From Hevea brasiliensis (lineage: Eukaryota; Streptophyta; Magnoliopsida; Malpighiales; Euphorbiaceae), in assembly GCF_030052815.1 (NCBI RefSeq), contig NC_079498.1:84182992-84246991 (forward strand): DNA of 64,000 nucleotides, given 5' to 3'. The stretch's first letter is position 1, and the number at the start of each line of letters is the position of its first letter. The notes under the pieces were generated by a model. That model made no database searches, was not told the origin of the DNA, and saw only the letters and a program-made list of their open reading frames with translations. The position numbers and the translations under genes are program-made. This document shows positions 37,124 to 48,300 of this stretch, in pieces.

Positions 37124-37723
37124 AGGTGAAAAGTGCATAGAGTAATTGAGTAAGCTTCTTTAAAGAGACATTCAGATCAGCTCCAAGTATACCCATGTAC
37201 ACAGGTTTTGATGTATGCATGTAATAATATGTATGTAAATTATTTGAGCAGTTGCATAAAAACTCTTGTAAAATATTTTGATATGTAATTAAATGTAAAT
37301 TATTATAATGTAAATTTGAGATTTCATTTACCTGTATAGTTTTGTAATATTAATTTTGAGTCTTGTAATCAATGAAATGTTCTTTATGATGAGATTGGTT
37401 TAGAAATGAATTGATTTGATTATTGAGGTTTGAATTGTGAGTTGAAATGAAGTTATTGGAGTTGTATTTGAGAAAACATATTGGGAGTGTTTTCCTTTTC
37501 AGGTTTGAAGAACTGTTTTCTCAAAATACAGCAGGCACTCTACTGAAATTTTGAAAAATTTTTAGAACACCAGATTTTAATCGATGATTTAAATTTCACG
37601 AAAATTATTTTAAAATCCCTTGTAGTATATCTAATGAGTTATCAGTAGGCGAAGTACGGTAATTCATTAGGTGTACTACGGGATCATGTTAAATCTTACG
37701 GGAGAGTAGGGTGTGACATTCTT

Positions 37724-38260
37724 CCAATTAGCCCATATATGTCTAGTATAAATTTTATGCTCAACATTAGGGGCCAACTTACTAATTCCATTAATCAATT
37801 CCTAGATTATGACAAAATTCAACACTAGGTTATTAAAAAGAAAACACATATTTGTCACAGTAAACTTATAAAAATCAAAATTAATTAGCATACCTTTTGT
37901 TGATCACCTATGAATGCTCATCCATATCCATCGACAATATGCAATTCTTCAAACAAAATCTGAAGGAACCATATCTAGTTATCTTTTTTTTCCCCTTCAA
38001 CTACTGCCCATGCCATGGGGAACATTTGATTGTTCCCATCCTTTCCAACAACAACTAATAGTGCACCAGCTTGCAAAGTCTTCAAAAAGGTGCTATCAAA
38101 TCCCAAAATAGCTTCACACCCCCCCCCCCCCACCAAGAAGCCCTTTTTCAAAGTAATGAATCCGATGTAAAATCTCTTAAAAATTGGTCTCTTAGCGATT
38201 AGATCATTATCAAGCATGAACTCAAAATTGCCCTCTTTATCTGTTTTTATCAATTCAGCC
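37724..38260 (-). pseudogene. MULE transposase, catalytic domain
   Basis: The frame 37975-38253 reads RPIFKRFYIGFITLKKGFLV, then a Gly run (from the C13 tract at 38119-38131), then AILGFDSTFLKTLQAGALLV with the first catalytic Asp, and NQMFPMAWAVVEGEKKDN. This is the standard MULE transposase block. Further on, FIGDQQK matches the conserved DRQKG region (second Asp). A 92-nt GT-AG intron (37802-37893) follows. The next exon (from 37801, ELINGISKLAPNVEHK) runs to 37724, where the solo LTR interrupts it after ANWK. The domain has stops and is inactive. Confidence 0.85.
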
Positions 38261-38429
38261 TTTTATGACCTTAATTATCCATAGTGCTCAATAAGTTATC
38301 CCTTTAAAATATTTAAAGCCTTCCATTTCCCTCTATAACACTATTGCAATGAAATGGTAAGGGAATATTTTTCCTTCAAAGTACTTTGCATATCCTTCAC
38401 ATCTAAATCAAGCTTTAATATGATTTTGT
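38261..38429 (-). pseudogene. MULE transposase linker with stops
   Basis: Segment between the DNA-binding and catalytic domains. Coding-like pieces such as LDLDVKDMQSTLKEKYSL (about 38370-38420) are visible but broken by stops, consistent with decay of the same gene. Confidence 0.55.
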
Positions 38430-39577
38430 TTACAAATTCTTTAGCAATCCACTCAGATGTTGCTTGCCTATTACTAAGAGATCTATAACATGAATTATAA
38501 AAAATGTGGCCTCATCTTGCACAAGATTGCCATAAATTCTCCATTTACACCCATCTTTACACCTAGCATCAATTTTCCTCTTTTCACTCTTTAAAGACTT
38601 CACATTAAAACCATTAGTAGTTGCATATTTATGAATAGCAACCTTAAATTGTCTACTGTCTTTAATTCTCGTTCCAATTTTAAATGTTAGGTTGTTATAA
38701 TCACAATCATGGTCATAAACATAGTCCCTTCTCTTTTTATAACTCTTAAGCATAATGTATTCATCATCATTAGGAGGAGGAGTGTGTGATATATCATTAT
38801 AGTCTAATTCTTCATGTAGATTAGTCCCAGCAACCATTTCATCATCTGTTGATTCATTTTCAGGATGCATCTCAGGTATACCACTGTTATGCAATAAATT
38901 ACTCCTATTAGCAACGCCCATCTTCTTCTTTTTTTCCTTTCATTACAACCTCAAATTCACTATCATCAATTAAGTAATCTTAAAATATTCCATCATCATT
39001 GTCACTATCTACTACATTCTCATCTTTAACCTCATCTACTAATACCACTACTAACTTCAACTCTTTTCCTCATTTTTCTACATTCATACATTCTACATTA
39101 CACACATTCACACATCTATATCATTATTCAAAATTTTGAAAAAAGATTATCTTCCCCTTCCTTCCTTTAGACTATAGTGAACCATTTATCAATATATTAT
39201 TTTATTATTATTTTTCACATTTTTCTCCTCAAACCAATGCAAATTCCAATATACATATACACATCCATATCCATTTCCCATTTTAGCATCTCCAATACAT
39301 CATTATCATTATATATCCTAACATACCTAATTCCATTCTTGCTATCCATCCTAGGTCTAAAGTTAGCCAATTTTTTAATCTCCACATAACAAAATTTTTT
39401 CAAAGCATCCTTGATATCAAAATACCTAACCTTGGCAAGACCCAGATTATCCATGTAAGATGTATATCCTCCCTTGTAGACAAAACTACCATTCACTTCC
39501 CTTAATACCCCATCATGGTGCAATACACCATTGTTGTTCATGCATGCAACATAATAATTAAAAAAACAAAATAACAA
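38430..39577 (-). pseudogene. MULE transposase, N-terminal and DNA-binding regions
   Basis: The frame 39215-39577 has VNGSFVYKGGYTSYMDNLGL then KVRYFDIKDALKKFCYVEIK and DNDVLEMLK, resembling the N-terminal PB1-like region of plant MULE transposases. The frame 38430-38921 has an acidic linker (ENESTDDEM), then LTFKIGTRIKDSRQFKVAIH, KYATTNGFNVKSLKSEKRK and ARCKDGCKWRIYG, the MuDR DNA-binding domain with its two-Cys motif. The gene starts close to the right TIR and reads inward. An Asp/Glu/Thr-rich, possibly decayed exon fills 38930-39210. Confidence 0.8.
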
Positions 39578-39950
39578 AAAAGGGCAAAATTACTTACATT
39601 TCCAACTAAGCCTATACCATGCATGCAACAACCAAATCAAAATATTACATCACATAGTTTTGGGAGTAAGTATTACCTCTATGTTGCAAGTGACGACAGA
39701 TGAAGTGGTTTAACCTTTCTCCTTACTCTTAGGATGTGTCGATTAAAGGGCCACAAATAACAAATATCGCCTTCCATCATCCAATGAATTTGAATAGAAT
39801 ATGCAGTAATGGTAGACAGGGAGAGAGGGAACATGAATTTTTTGTTATATGTTCTCTGTCTCTTATTGATTTCCCCTTTCTTAAGCTTTATTAGTTTAAG
39901 GATAAATAAGGTTTTTTTTTTTCTTTTTATGCTTAAGTGATTAATTTGGG

Positions 39951-40159
39951 ATTAGGGCTGATTAAATCTAATAGAGAGGCTAATTAGGATGGCCGACGTG
40001 GCTCTGTTATTAACCTTAACAGCTTAATTAGACGGTAGGGTATAATTAAATCAAGGTCCGTAGGTTAGGGTGAAATTGATAATATATATATATATATATA
40101 TATGAGGTGGAATTGTAAAAGACGCTAAAGGTTGGGATTTTTTTTTTCGCTATTTTCCC
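39951..40159 (-). repeat. Right terminal inverted repeat of the MULE
   Basis: Inverted counterpart of 30622-30815. On minus it begins GGGAAAATAGCG. It includes a (TA)n run at 40080-40103 where the left TIR has a T-run, plus about 25 extra bases relative to the left copy. Confidence 0.9.
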
Positions 40160-40168
40160 TAAATTAGA

Positions 40169-40541
40169 GAATCTTTAAATTCATATGTTTAGATTTTAAA
40201 ATTATTTTCATATTTTATATCCTCTTTTATAAAAGGAAATCATTTTTTTTCTTTTCTTTTCATTTGATGTGATAATCAATTTAAGTTAATATAGTTAATT
40301 TATCGAGTTTAACTCAATTAGAAAAACTTATTGAGGTTTGAAATTCAAGTCAAGCTCAATTTCACTCAACTTTATTTCTAATAAAAATTTAGGTAACTTT
40401 ATTTGGGACAAAAAAGTACAATGGAATTTTTTGTTTTGACATTTAGAAGTATGTAATTTGATTTTTGACAAAATTGTACAATGATATTTAATTCATTATC
40501 ACTTTAAAGATAAATGCTCTAAAAACATTAGTTATACTAAT
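40169..40541. other. Short AT-rich intergenic stretch
   Basis: Between the MULE and the next element. No coding or RNA feature was recognised. Confidence 0.5.
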
Positions 40542-40989
40542 GTAACTGTCGCATGGTATTTTGCGGTCGCCTGGACGAACACTCACCGAAGTGGAAAAGA
40601 GTGAGGAGTCGCCACTTTAATTTTGAGGGGAATTAAAGAAAACCTTTTGTGAAAATAAATTAAAAAAAACCACTTCCAAAATAAAGATTCCAGGTTCGGG
40701 GTCTATATACGGGCGGTGAAGGTGTTAGGCACCCTGCCTCGTCCCTCAATGAAGGTAAACATATTTAATCTTATGCTCTTTCGTAAATTAAAAGGGTAAT
40801 TAGGGGGTTGGGATAGTGATGATGTTAATTCTTTGTGCAAAATGAAGGACTGTTTGATATTTCACTTATTTTGGGTTGCCCAAGAACACAAGTTCATGAG
40901 ATGGCCCTTTGGTGAATAAGTATTTGAATGAATTTGTCTTGTGTATTGGGCTTGCTTTGTTTTAATTTTGGATTTTGTTAAGAGAGCTC

Positions 40990-41575
40990 GGGCAGGGAAC
41001 TTCTCCCGATCTCTAGATGTATTTTATTAGGAGTTTTGAGTGGGAAATTTCGGATAAGAACTCTCCTCCGATTTCCCCGTTTTAATTTAGGTGAGAATCA
41101 GGTAAGAACCCTCCCCCGATCTCTTAGGGTGTATGGTTTAAAATTTGATGGAGGATCTCGGATGAGAACTCTCCTTCAATCTCCGTGTTTTGTTTGAATG
41201 AGGATCGGGTAAGAACTCTCCCCCGACCTCTTAAAATATTTGGTTTAAGGTTTTTAATGAAGGATCTTGGATAAGAACTCTCCTCCGATCTCCGTGTTTT
41301 TATTTGAATGAGGATCGGGTAAGAACTCTGCCCCGACCTCTTAAAATATTTAGTTTAAAGTTTTTAATGAAGGATCTCAGATAAGAACTCTCCTTCGATC
41401 TCCGTTTTTGTTCGAATGAGGATCGGGTAAGAACTCTCCCCCAACCTCTTAACATATTTGGTTTAAAGTTTTTAATGAAGGATCTCGGATAAGAACTCTC
41501 CTCCGATCTCCGTTTTTGTTCGAATGAGGATCGGGTCAGAACTCTCCCTCGACCTCTTAACATATTTATTATGAT
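40990..41575. repeat. Tandem repeats of about 108-110 bp in unit A
   Basis: GAGGATCGGGTAAGAACTCT-like phrases recur at 41200, 41310, 41418 and 41526 (periods 110, 108, 108), with older copies to about 40990. Each unit is itself two related half-units of about 54 bp (GATCGGGTAAGAACTC and GATCTCGGATAAGAACTC). The apparent 36-residue protein repeat on minus (41300-41563) is a by-product. Confidence 0.9.
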
Positions 41576-43204
41576 CGTATATCGTAAGAACCTTAGATTA
41601 AGGGTTCTGGCGCCTGAAGATGCCAGGAACCCGAGCGAGGCTTCTCTTAACCCATTGATGCCTTATAACTAGGGAGGGGATACCGGACTGAGTTTTTACC
41701 GATCTCCTTTATGATCGCCTTACCAGTACTCTTTGGCAGGCAATGTCCGATCTCTTTCGTTTACTAGTCTAGGATCTGATGTTACCTCGATCCCCACTAG
41801 ACCAGGTTATCTCCTGAGCTCGTTTAGTAGTTCGACTTCATAACTTTTTCCTCTGATTTATTATTCAAACTTTTATTATTTTTATTTGTTTAAAGAATCT
41901 CTTGTGTTAAGATACAGCTACCAACATTTTATTAAACTACCTACACGTTACCTGTAATCAGAACACCTATATTTGAAGGTAATAAAGGCTAAGAACAAAT
42001 AAATAACATGAACTGATGAATAAAAGGGAAACTCAAGTACGTGGGGCTCTTTAGCATTATTGAACTTAATGAAAATTATGAGCATGAAAACAAAGAAAAT
42101 AAAAAGCAAGCATTTGATAAAGCAATGGTTTAGACACTTACCTGTGGGGGATTGAGTCTATTTAACTAACTGTGGAGCCACAAATATTATAGAGCTGCGA
42201 GCTAATTGTCTGGGGACTAATGCTTGCTTTGAAATAACAAATTCCAAGTTAGAATGCAGTTGAGTCGAAGTGACAGTAACCGGGTTGGAATGAGATTAAG
42301 CTTGGAGAATAAAATGTTGATATTAAGATGATGAAGATGAAACTGAACTGAGAAATGGTATCGCAGAGTAGTGAACAAACTGAAAATGAAGAGTTTCAGG
42401 GTCCAACACTCCTTCAATGGAGATGCTTAAGAAAACTGGTTTCTGAAGTTTCTCTATTTTGAAAGCTTAAAATAGCAAAGTAGCAAGACTGAATCAAGTT
42501 TCAGGGCCTTTCCACTATAATCACCACCTTTTTTCGTCCGTCCTTCTACAGTATTGCATGCAGGTATTTATAGGGAACGGGTGCTACTAATGAAAGGTCA
42601 GGATCTCCTCAAGGGGATGGATGGTCTAGATTTCAAAGGACATGATCCGATGTCCTAGAATTAAAGAGAATCAAAATGGATGGCTGGGATCCTATACAGA
42701 ATGTCTGTCCTTTCTCTTCGTAATCCGACAGCTTAGGGTCTTGCCTTACAAGATGGATCCGAGGGCTGAGAATAAAAGGCGCCAGACCTGTCGTCTATTT
42801 TTGATCCAAGGGCTCCGAGTTTGTCCTTGCAAGTATGATCAACGGTGGGGATTATGATGTACAGAACTGTCATAACTGTTTTGGCGTTTGTCAGCAATGT
42901 GGGCGATTCTGCAAATGAGGCGTGCGGTGAAGATTTGATCACGCCTGCAACGCTTTAACTACCTCGGCTCTGATTATCAAAAGTCATTTTATCCTCTTCG
43001 TGCTTCCCAATCTCTGCTCCTTCCGATCTCTCTGTTAAGACCTTTTCCGATCTCTCATATCGGGCCCCTCTCCCGATCTCTCCCATTCTAGAACCTTCCC
43101 TTCTAACCGATTTTCTTCAGTCAAAGCATTTAATTCTTCGGCTACCGATGCATCCGCTTCGATCTCCGTAAGTAATAAATGCTCAGGCCCCCTATATATA
43201 TGCC

Positions 43205-43655
43205 TTAAGGCGGTCCAAGATGCCTCTGCTGCACAAGCTCAGCTCTCCTCTGCCAACGAGTATATCGCCAGAATGGAGGATCAGATGAAGCATTATGAGG
43301 ATAGGATCATTGACGTGAACGGGAACTCGAAGACTCTCGAGCTAGTTGGTTTGCCGATCTCGCTCGTCATGCTGAAGACCTTTGGGCAAAGGAGGAAGAG
43401 CTCTGATCCAAGGATGAGGAGCTTCAAGCTAAGGAAGAGGAGAGCACTATGAAGGAGGCCGGGGCTTATGTGAATGCTCATAACGACCTTATGGTCGAGC
43501 TGAAGAAACGGTATCCTGAAGAGGATTTCTCCTGGATGAACAAGCTCGCCCTAGAGGCTGAAGATGAGAGCGAGGAGGAGCCCGAGGGAGATAGAGAGGG
43601 TGAGGGAAATGTTGATGTAGAACAGGCTGGGGGTGATCCTCCAGCCGAATGACTT
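43205..43655 (+). pseudogene. Coiled-coil ORF remnant in unit A
   Basis: Two frame pieces. The first (about 43210-43340) reads SAANEYIARMEDQMKHYED-like helical sequence. The second (43449-43652) reads KEAGAYVNAHNDLMVELKKR, YPEEDFSWMNKLALEAEDES and ends EQAGGDPPAE before TGA. It is homologous to the end of the unit B ORF (54542-54970). Such Glu-rich helical proteins with an AYVxAxxxLxxELxKRYP phrase recur in plant retroelement-derived sequences. Function is unknown. The 5' part present in unit B is deleted here. Confidence 0.6.
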
Positions 43656-44413
43656 TGTACTTTTATTTTGAAATGAAATGGAATCTCTTTTGCTTAACTT
43701 CTTGATGAGATCGGAAAGTATTCAAATGGTATGAGTGCTTGATTGTTTGAACATGTTAGAACATCAAACTTAAAAGCGATTATCAATCCAAGTATGAGAG
43801 ATCGGAGAAACATTGTAAGCATAAGATCGGCCTAAGGTGGAACCAAACACCAGGTAGAACTTTAGATCATCAGAATTGGAAACTTGATTTAACTTCCTAA
43901 GCTCGGAAACACCATTAAGTTGGACTGCAACCTTAACTTTATTAAACAATTTCCCACAATATTTATAAAGGGGAGATCGGAAATAATACTGGATGGCACG
44001 GAGACCTGACATTAGTTTGACTTCCTTTGACGAGAGATCAGAAATGAGATTGGACGGCATGAAGATTTGATATTAGTGTGATCTCCTTTGTTGGGAGATC
44101 GGAAATCATTCGACCAGATGCGGGATCGGTTTATTTCCTAATCAAGTTACTTGTAACCGAAGAATGTCAGTTGGGGGTCGATTTGCAAATTTCATTGACT
44201 TCGGTGAATGTCCAAAATATGGTGTCGACAGTAACAACATGAATCAAATAAATATTTTTGTAAGATGTTTTAAATCCCACAAGTAATATGAAAATTAAAA
44301 ATAAATAAAAAATTTGAATTAATAATTTTTAATTTAAGAAATTTTTTATTGATTATACACTATTACATTATCATAACTAAGAATTTTTTTTTTTATTTTA
44401 ACAACCAAATAGG

Positions 44414-45310
44414 CTAGAACGGCATATCAATCGAGATAAAGAGCATAAGAGGATTATATATAAAAGAAGAACAATGGACTACCTTGGAGGCTAAGGAATG
44501 AACTACTTTGTTGTAGTTCCTCCTAGCGAAAGAAAAAGAGATCTCCTTAAAAAAAGGTGAAAGAGCTTTGATATCCTTAATAATTAATTGGATGCTAATT
44601 AAAATAGTGCAACCTTGGATAACAATAATCAAGTTTAAGAGTCTCCTTAAATCATCATTTTCCTAAAGCCTTTCACTGTCAAAAGGATTGCTTTACAACA
44701 CACTAGGCATTTAAGGATAAGAGGATCCATCATATGTTGAAAGGTCTTACAACTTTAACCTTGAGGAAGACTTTGATGATTGCGGGCAATGATAGCCACT
44801 ACACCCAAATTCCTACCCTTACTATCCTCTCCATCAAAATTAACCTTGGCATAGTTTAAAGTCAAAAGGGTCCAAGAAGAGGGAATCTCAGTGTCTACCT
44901 GATTTGTCTACACCCTAAAAGAAGTTAGCACTTGCTTTTGGGCCTCTAGAAAGTACTCATAATGATTGATTGCCTTGGCAATAGAGAATTGATACTTCTA
45001 ACATTGTTAGTCAAAGGCATACCGATTTTTAATTTTCCAGAGGTGCTAATGAAGGAAAACCAAAAGGATGGTGAATTCCAAACTATTCTCCCGATATGAG
45101 GCAATCTTTTTATTAATAAGCTCGTATATAGGCAATTTCTCGTTGAGCAAGGATCACATAAAAATAGCTAGCTTCTTTGGAATTAAAAGATTAAAAAGAT
45201 TCTTCCAAAAAGAAGACAAACTAGCTTATGCATTAGGACTCAGACTAGCTTGCATGAGATCTTACGTTTGGCTAAGTAACTACTTTGCTATAAGATAACC
45301 AGACTTAACA
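44414..45310 (-). pseudogene. LINE zf-RVT and RNase H region
   Basis: GYHVKSGYLIAKQLL near 45300 resembles the start of the zf-RVT domain. VNFDGEDSKGRNLGVVAIIA (about 44790-44850) resembles the RVT_3 RNase H domain, whose usual VNFDGA/WVDGA motif carries a catalytic Asp. Many stops separate the pieces. Confidence 0.65.
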
Positions 45311-46288
45311 TGATAGTCCCCTTGATTTGTATAGTGCCATACTAATTTTTTTGGACCCTTGATAATGGAGAGAGGAATAACAAGACTATTGTGCACTACT
45401 TGCTCTCTGAAGTTTTGCCTAAGTTTATGAACATCCCAATATTGACCATTGGCATCCATAAGTTATGATACTAATGCTATGTTCGTATCATGATTTGTGT
45501 TGACTTTAGGCAAGTTAAGGAAAGAATTAGGGATCCATTTCTCAGACTTGCATAACTTTGAATTACCATTATTTATATGCCATCTAACCCCCTATTTGAA
45601 TGACTTGTCTCCCCTATAACATACTTTTCCAACCCCAAGAAGGATTACCACCCAAAGACGCTTCAAAGAAAGATGAAAAAGGAAAGTATTTTCCTTTTAG
45701 CACTTTATTGAGAGAATCTAGGTCAGAGATAAGTCTCTAACCTTGTTTAGCAAGAAGAGTTAAATTGAAGGCTTCTAAATCTCTAAAGCCCACACCTCTA
45801 TTAAGGTTATAATTATGCATAGACCTCCAGGATACCCAATGCATTTTCTTTTTATGCTTCTATTGGCCCCACCTGAAATTAAAAATCATGTTATTTATCT
45901 CCTGACAGAAAGGTTTGGGTAGCTTCAAGCTTATGCCATCATATAAACTGGGATTGCTGCAGTGACTACTTTGATTAACACCTCCTTACCCACTTTTAAA
46001 AAAAGATGATCATTCCAACATGCTATTTTTTGCTGCATACGATCTTTAATTTAGTTGAAAGCCTGTCTCTTGGTATGAGGAATAATTACTGGTAAGCCTA
46101 AGAACTTGTCTTGTCCATCCATATTTTATATATGAAGAACCAAAAAAAGTTGAGTATGGATGTCTCTTGGGGTATTCTTGTTAGAAGCTAGAGCTAACTT
46201 AAATAAGTAGATCATTTGTTCGCTAGCATCAAAGTAATGAGAAAAATGTCTTTGATTCTATTTGCACTCTCAATTGAAGCTTTAGAGA

Positions 46289-47100
46289 TTAGGATGGAGT
46301 CATCAGCAAACAAAAGATAGGTGATCGCTGGACTTCTCCTGGAGATAGATATACCTTACAAACACAAATTATTAAGCTTATGAGATAGACCCTTAATATA
46401 AAAAAGGAAGAGATAAGGTGAAAGAGAGTCTCCCTAACGTAATCCTCTAGATGGTTTGAAAAAATTAACTTTATAACCATTAATTTGAAGAGAGTAAGAA
46501 ACTGAAGATATACATTCCATTATCTTGTGTGTCCAGTTGGCATTAAAGCCAAAGAAATTCATCATATGTCTTAAGTAAGCCCACTTGATACACTCATAAG
46601 CTTTGCTAATGTCCAATTTTAAAGCCATACTATAATTTTTACACATGGCATAAAAGAATATTACATGTGAACCTTGAGAATATCCCTTTTGTGAAAGCAC
46701 TCTATTCCAAACCAATTAAAGCATTCATCCATGGCTATAACCTGAAGACCAGAATTTTCGAAATGATCTTGTATATCACATTACAAAGCCTAATAGGTCA
46801 TAGATCTTTCATAGTCTGTACTTGCTTTTCTTTAGGAATTAAAGAGATGACAGTGTGATTAATGCTTTAAAGCTTTGTTCCTTATGATATCCCATCATTC
46901 GAACATTACCTCATGCACATCATTCCTTATGATATCCCAGTCCTTTTGAAAGAAGAGTTCAGTTAATCCATATTCATTAGGAGCTTTAGATGGATTAATG
47001 GAGAAAGTAGTATCTTAATTTTTTATTTCGATATAGGGTGGGAAAGATGTTCATTGATTTTCATTATCAATGATGACTGAAAACCTTGAGAAATAGAATC
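46289..47100 (-). pseudogene. LINE reverse transcriptase
   Basis: SMALKLDISKAYECIKWAYL (catalytic Asp region) and SVSYSLQINGYKVNFFKPSR then GLR occur in frame 46434-46715. Just beyond, on another frame piece, come SPYLFLF and YLLFADDSIL with the FADD active site (about 46300-46330). The sequence is typical of plant L1 reverse transcriptase. A TAG/frame break follows GLR at about 46434. Confidence 0.88.
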
Positions 47101-47576
47101 AAAGTTCAATGGGTTTCTAATGGAGTATATATTAGTAAAATAATGCCCACCACCTATTTAACATCCTCAAAGGAATACTTCCAAACCCCATTACTGGCTT
47201 GAAGTTGGCTTGAAGTCATGTAATCTAATTTCTCCTATTGTGTTGAAAGACTTTTGCATGGATAAAAGCTGTATTTCCTATCTCCCAAATGGAGCTAGCC
47301 TAAATTTTTCTTCTCTCTGATATTCGGCCTCCAGCTCTTTTTTAATATTACAAACATTCTCACATTCCAATTTAGGTCCTAACTTTTAGCTAGTTGAAGC
47401 TAATGTTAGAGTTGATTAATTATAATGTGAGCATGTTATTATGATGTTTTGCTCCACAATATAAGCTAATGGCGGTAATTCTTCAGCTTTGTGATGTTTC
47501 AAAACATATGATGCCTCTAGACATTCTATTGTAATGAAGAAGCTATAACATTTGCAGTGTCTTCCTTATCAACCTA

Positions 47577-48300
47577 CTAGGAATCAAACCTAAATCTTTT
47601 TTTAACTTTTTTTAGCGATGGGTCCATGTGAAGAAGAAGAGGCCTATGGTCATACACCACCTCTTTAAGATGAACAATAGTGGCATTATTATAAAGGAAT
47701 GACCAATTTGATGAAGTTAGACATATATCTAATCTCTCTCCAATATTTTGGTGGCCATCTCTTCCATTAGTCCATTTCATTTTAGGAACTTGAAAAACTC
47801 AAATCCAATATACCCAAATCATTGACCAAATTTTTGACAGGGAGAATTTTTGGAGTATAATTATGGATGCCTGCTTCTTTTTCATTTTAGTCCAAAATAT
47901 AGTTGAAATCGCCTATCATAATGAAGTGTCTTTGCATTTTAGTCCTGTAATTAAGAAGAACATGAAATTAAGATGAGCGAATTTCATCCACACTACTCAT
48001 ATAAACAAAAAGTTCATCCAATTGCCATTGACAGCAGGATCAAAAATACAAGCATGCATAAAGAACTCTTCCACATGAATCATAGACAAATCATAAGATT
48101 TCTTCCAAAAATGGTACAAACTACCTGTAATACCTCTAGGCTCAACCATAGCGACATCAAAATATCCACATTTATGCACTTTCCTCTTGATAAAATGATT
48201 ACTATTTTTTTTTATCTCTACTAAGAGGGCAATATCTGGAGAATGGGTATTACATAACCCTTTTAAATGGTAGAATGTCAAGGGATTCCCCATACCCTAA
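47577..48300 (-). pseudogene. LINE apurinic-type endonuclease
   Basis: GNPLTFYHLKGLCNTHSPDI then ALLVEIKK (the usual LxETK metal-binding Glu) open the domain at 48293. MKWTNGRDGHQNIGERLDIC and VYDHRPLLLHMD, the latter matching the terminal SDHxPL block, close it at 47577-47780. Part of the middle is out of frame. Confidence 0.82.

Larger units (their letters stand above)
33749..37718 (+). mobile_element. Solo gypsy LTR nested in the MULE
   Basis: A 3,970-bp sequence starting TGTAACACCTC and ending GGGTGTGACA is flanked by a perfect 5-bp duplication, TTCTT (33744-33748 and 37719-37723). No internal retrotransposon sequence is present, so it is a solo LTR left by recombination. A block around 35440-35740 is strongly similar, in the same sense orientation, to part of the Tekay LTR (minus strand of about 17820-18120). 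A TATA box lies at 34384-34390 and tandem stem-loops at 37085-37123. Its sense orientation is plus, opposite to the transposase gene it interrupts. Confidence 0.95.
30622..40159 (-). mobile_element. Mutator-like element (MULE) with TIRs and 9-bp target duplication
   Basis: The perfect 9-bp direct repeat TAAATTAGA flanks the element (30613-30621 and 40160-40168). The ends are inverted copies: the left starts GGGAAAATGG and the right, on the minus strand, GGGAAAATAG, with similarity for roughly 200 bp. A MuDR-type transposase relic lies on minus and a GRF zinc-finger relic on plus, so the two converge. A 3,970-bp solo LTR is nested inside; without it the MULE is about 5.6 kb. Nine-bp duplications and long TIRs are diagnostic of Mutator elements. 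Stops and frameshifts in both genes mean it is no longer autonomous. Confidence 0.93.
40547..44230. mobile_element. TGTCG...CGACA unit A, solo-LTR-like, ORF-bearing
   Basis: A 3,684-bp unit begins TGTCGCATGG and ends GGTGTCGACA, flanked by the perfect 5-bp duplication GTAAC (40542-40546 and 44231-44235). Near the ends, TCACCGAAGT (about 40590) and ACTTCGGTGA (about 44198) form an inverted pair. No long direct repeat links its two ends, so it is not an LTR-internal-LTR element; a solo LTR or a non-autonomous element fits better. It holds about 108-bp tandem repeats, a TATA-like CTATATATA (43190) and a coiled-coil ORF remnant (43205-43655). Unit B at 48997 belongs to the same family. Terminal phrases resemble LTRs of Tat-lineage gypsy elements as I remember them. 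Confidence 0.75.

Noticed and set aside
41300..41563. Apparent protein made of 36-residue repeats
   Set aside because: It is the translation of the 108-bp DNA tandem repeat on the minus strand; no start context or homology supports a gene.
40990..41575. Regularly spaced repeats that could suggest a CRISPR array
   Set aside because: Units are contiguous and dimeric with no unique spacers, and the DNA is plant nuclear.
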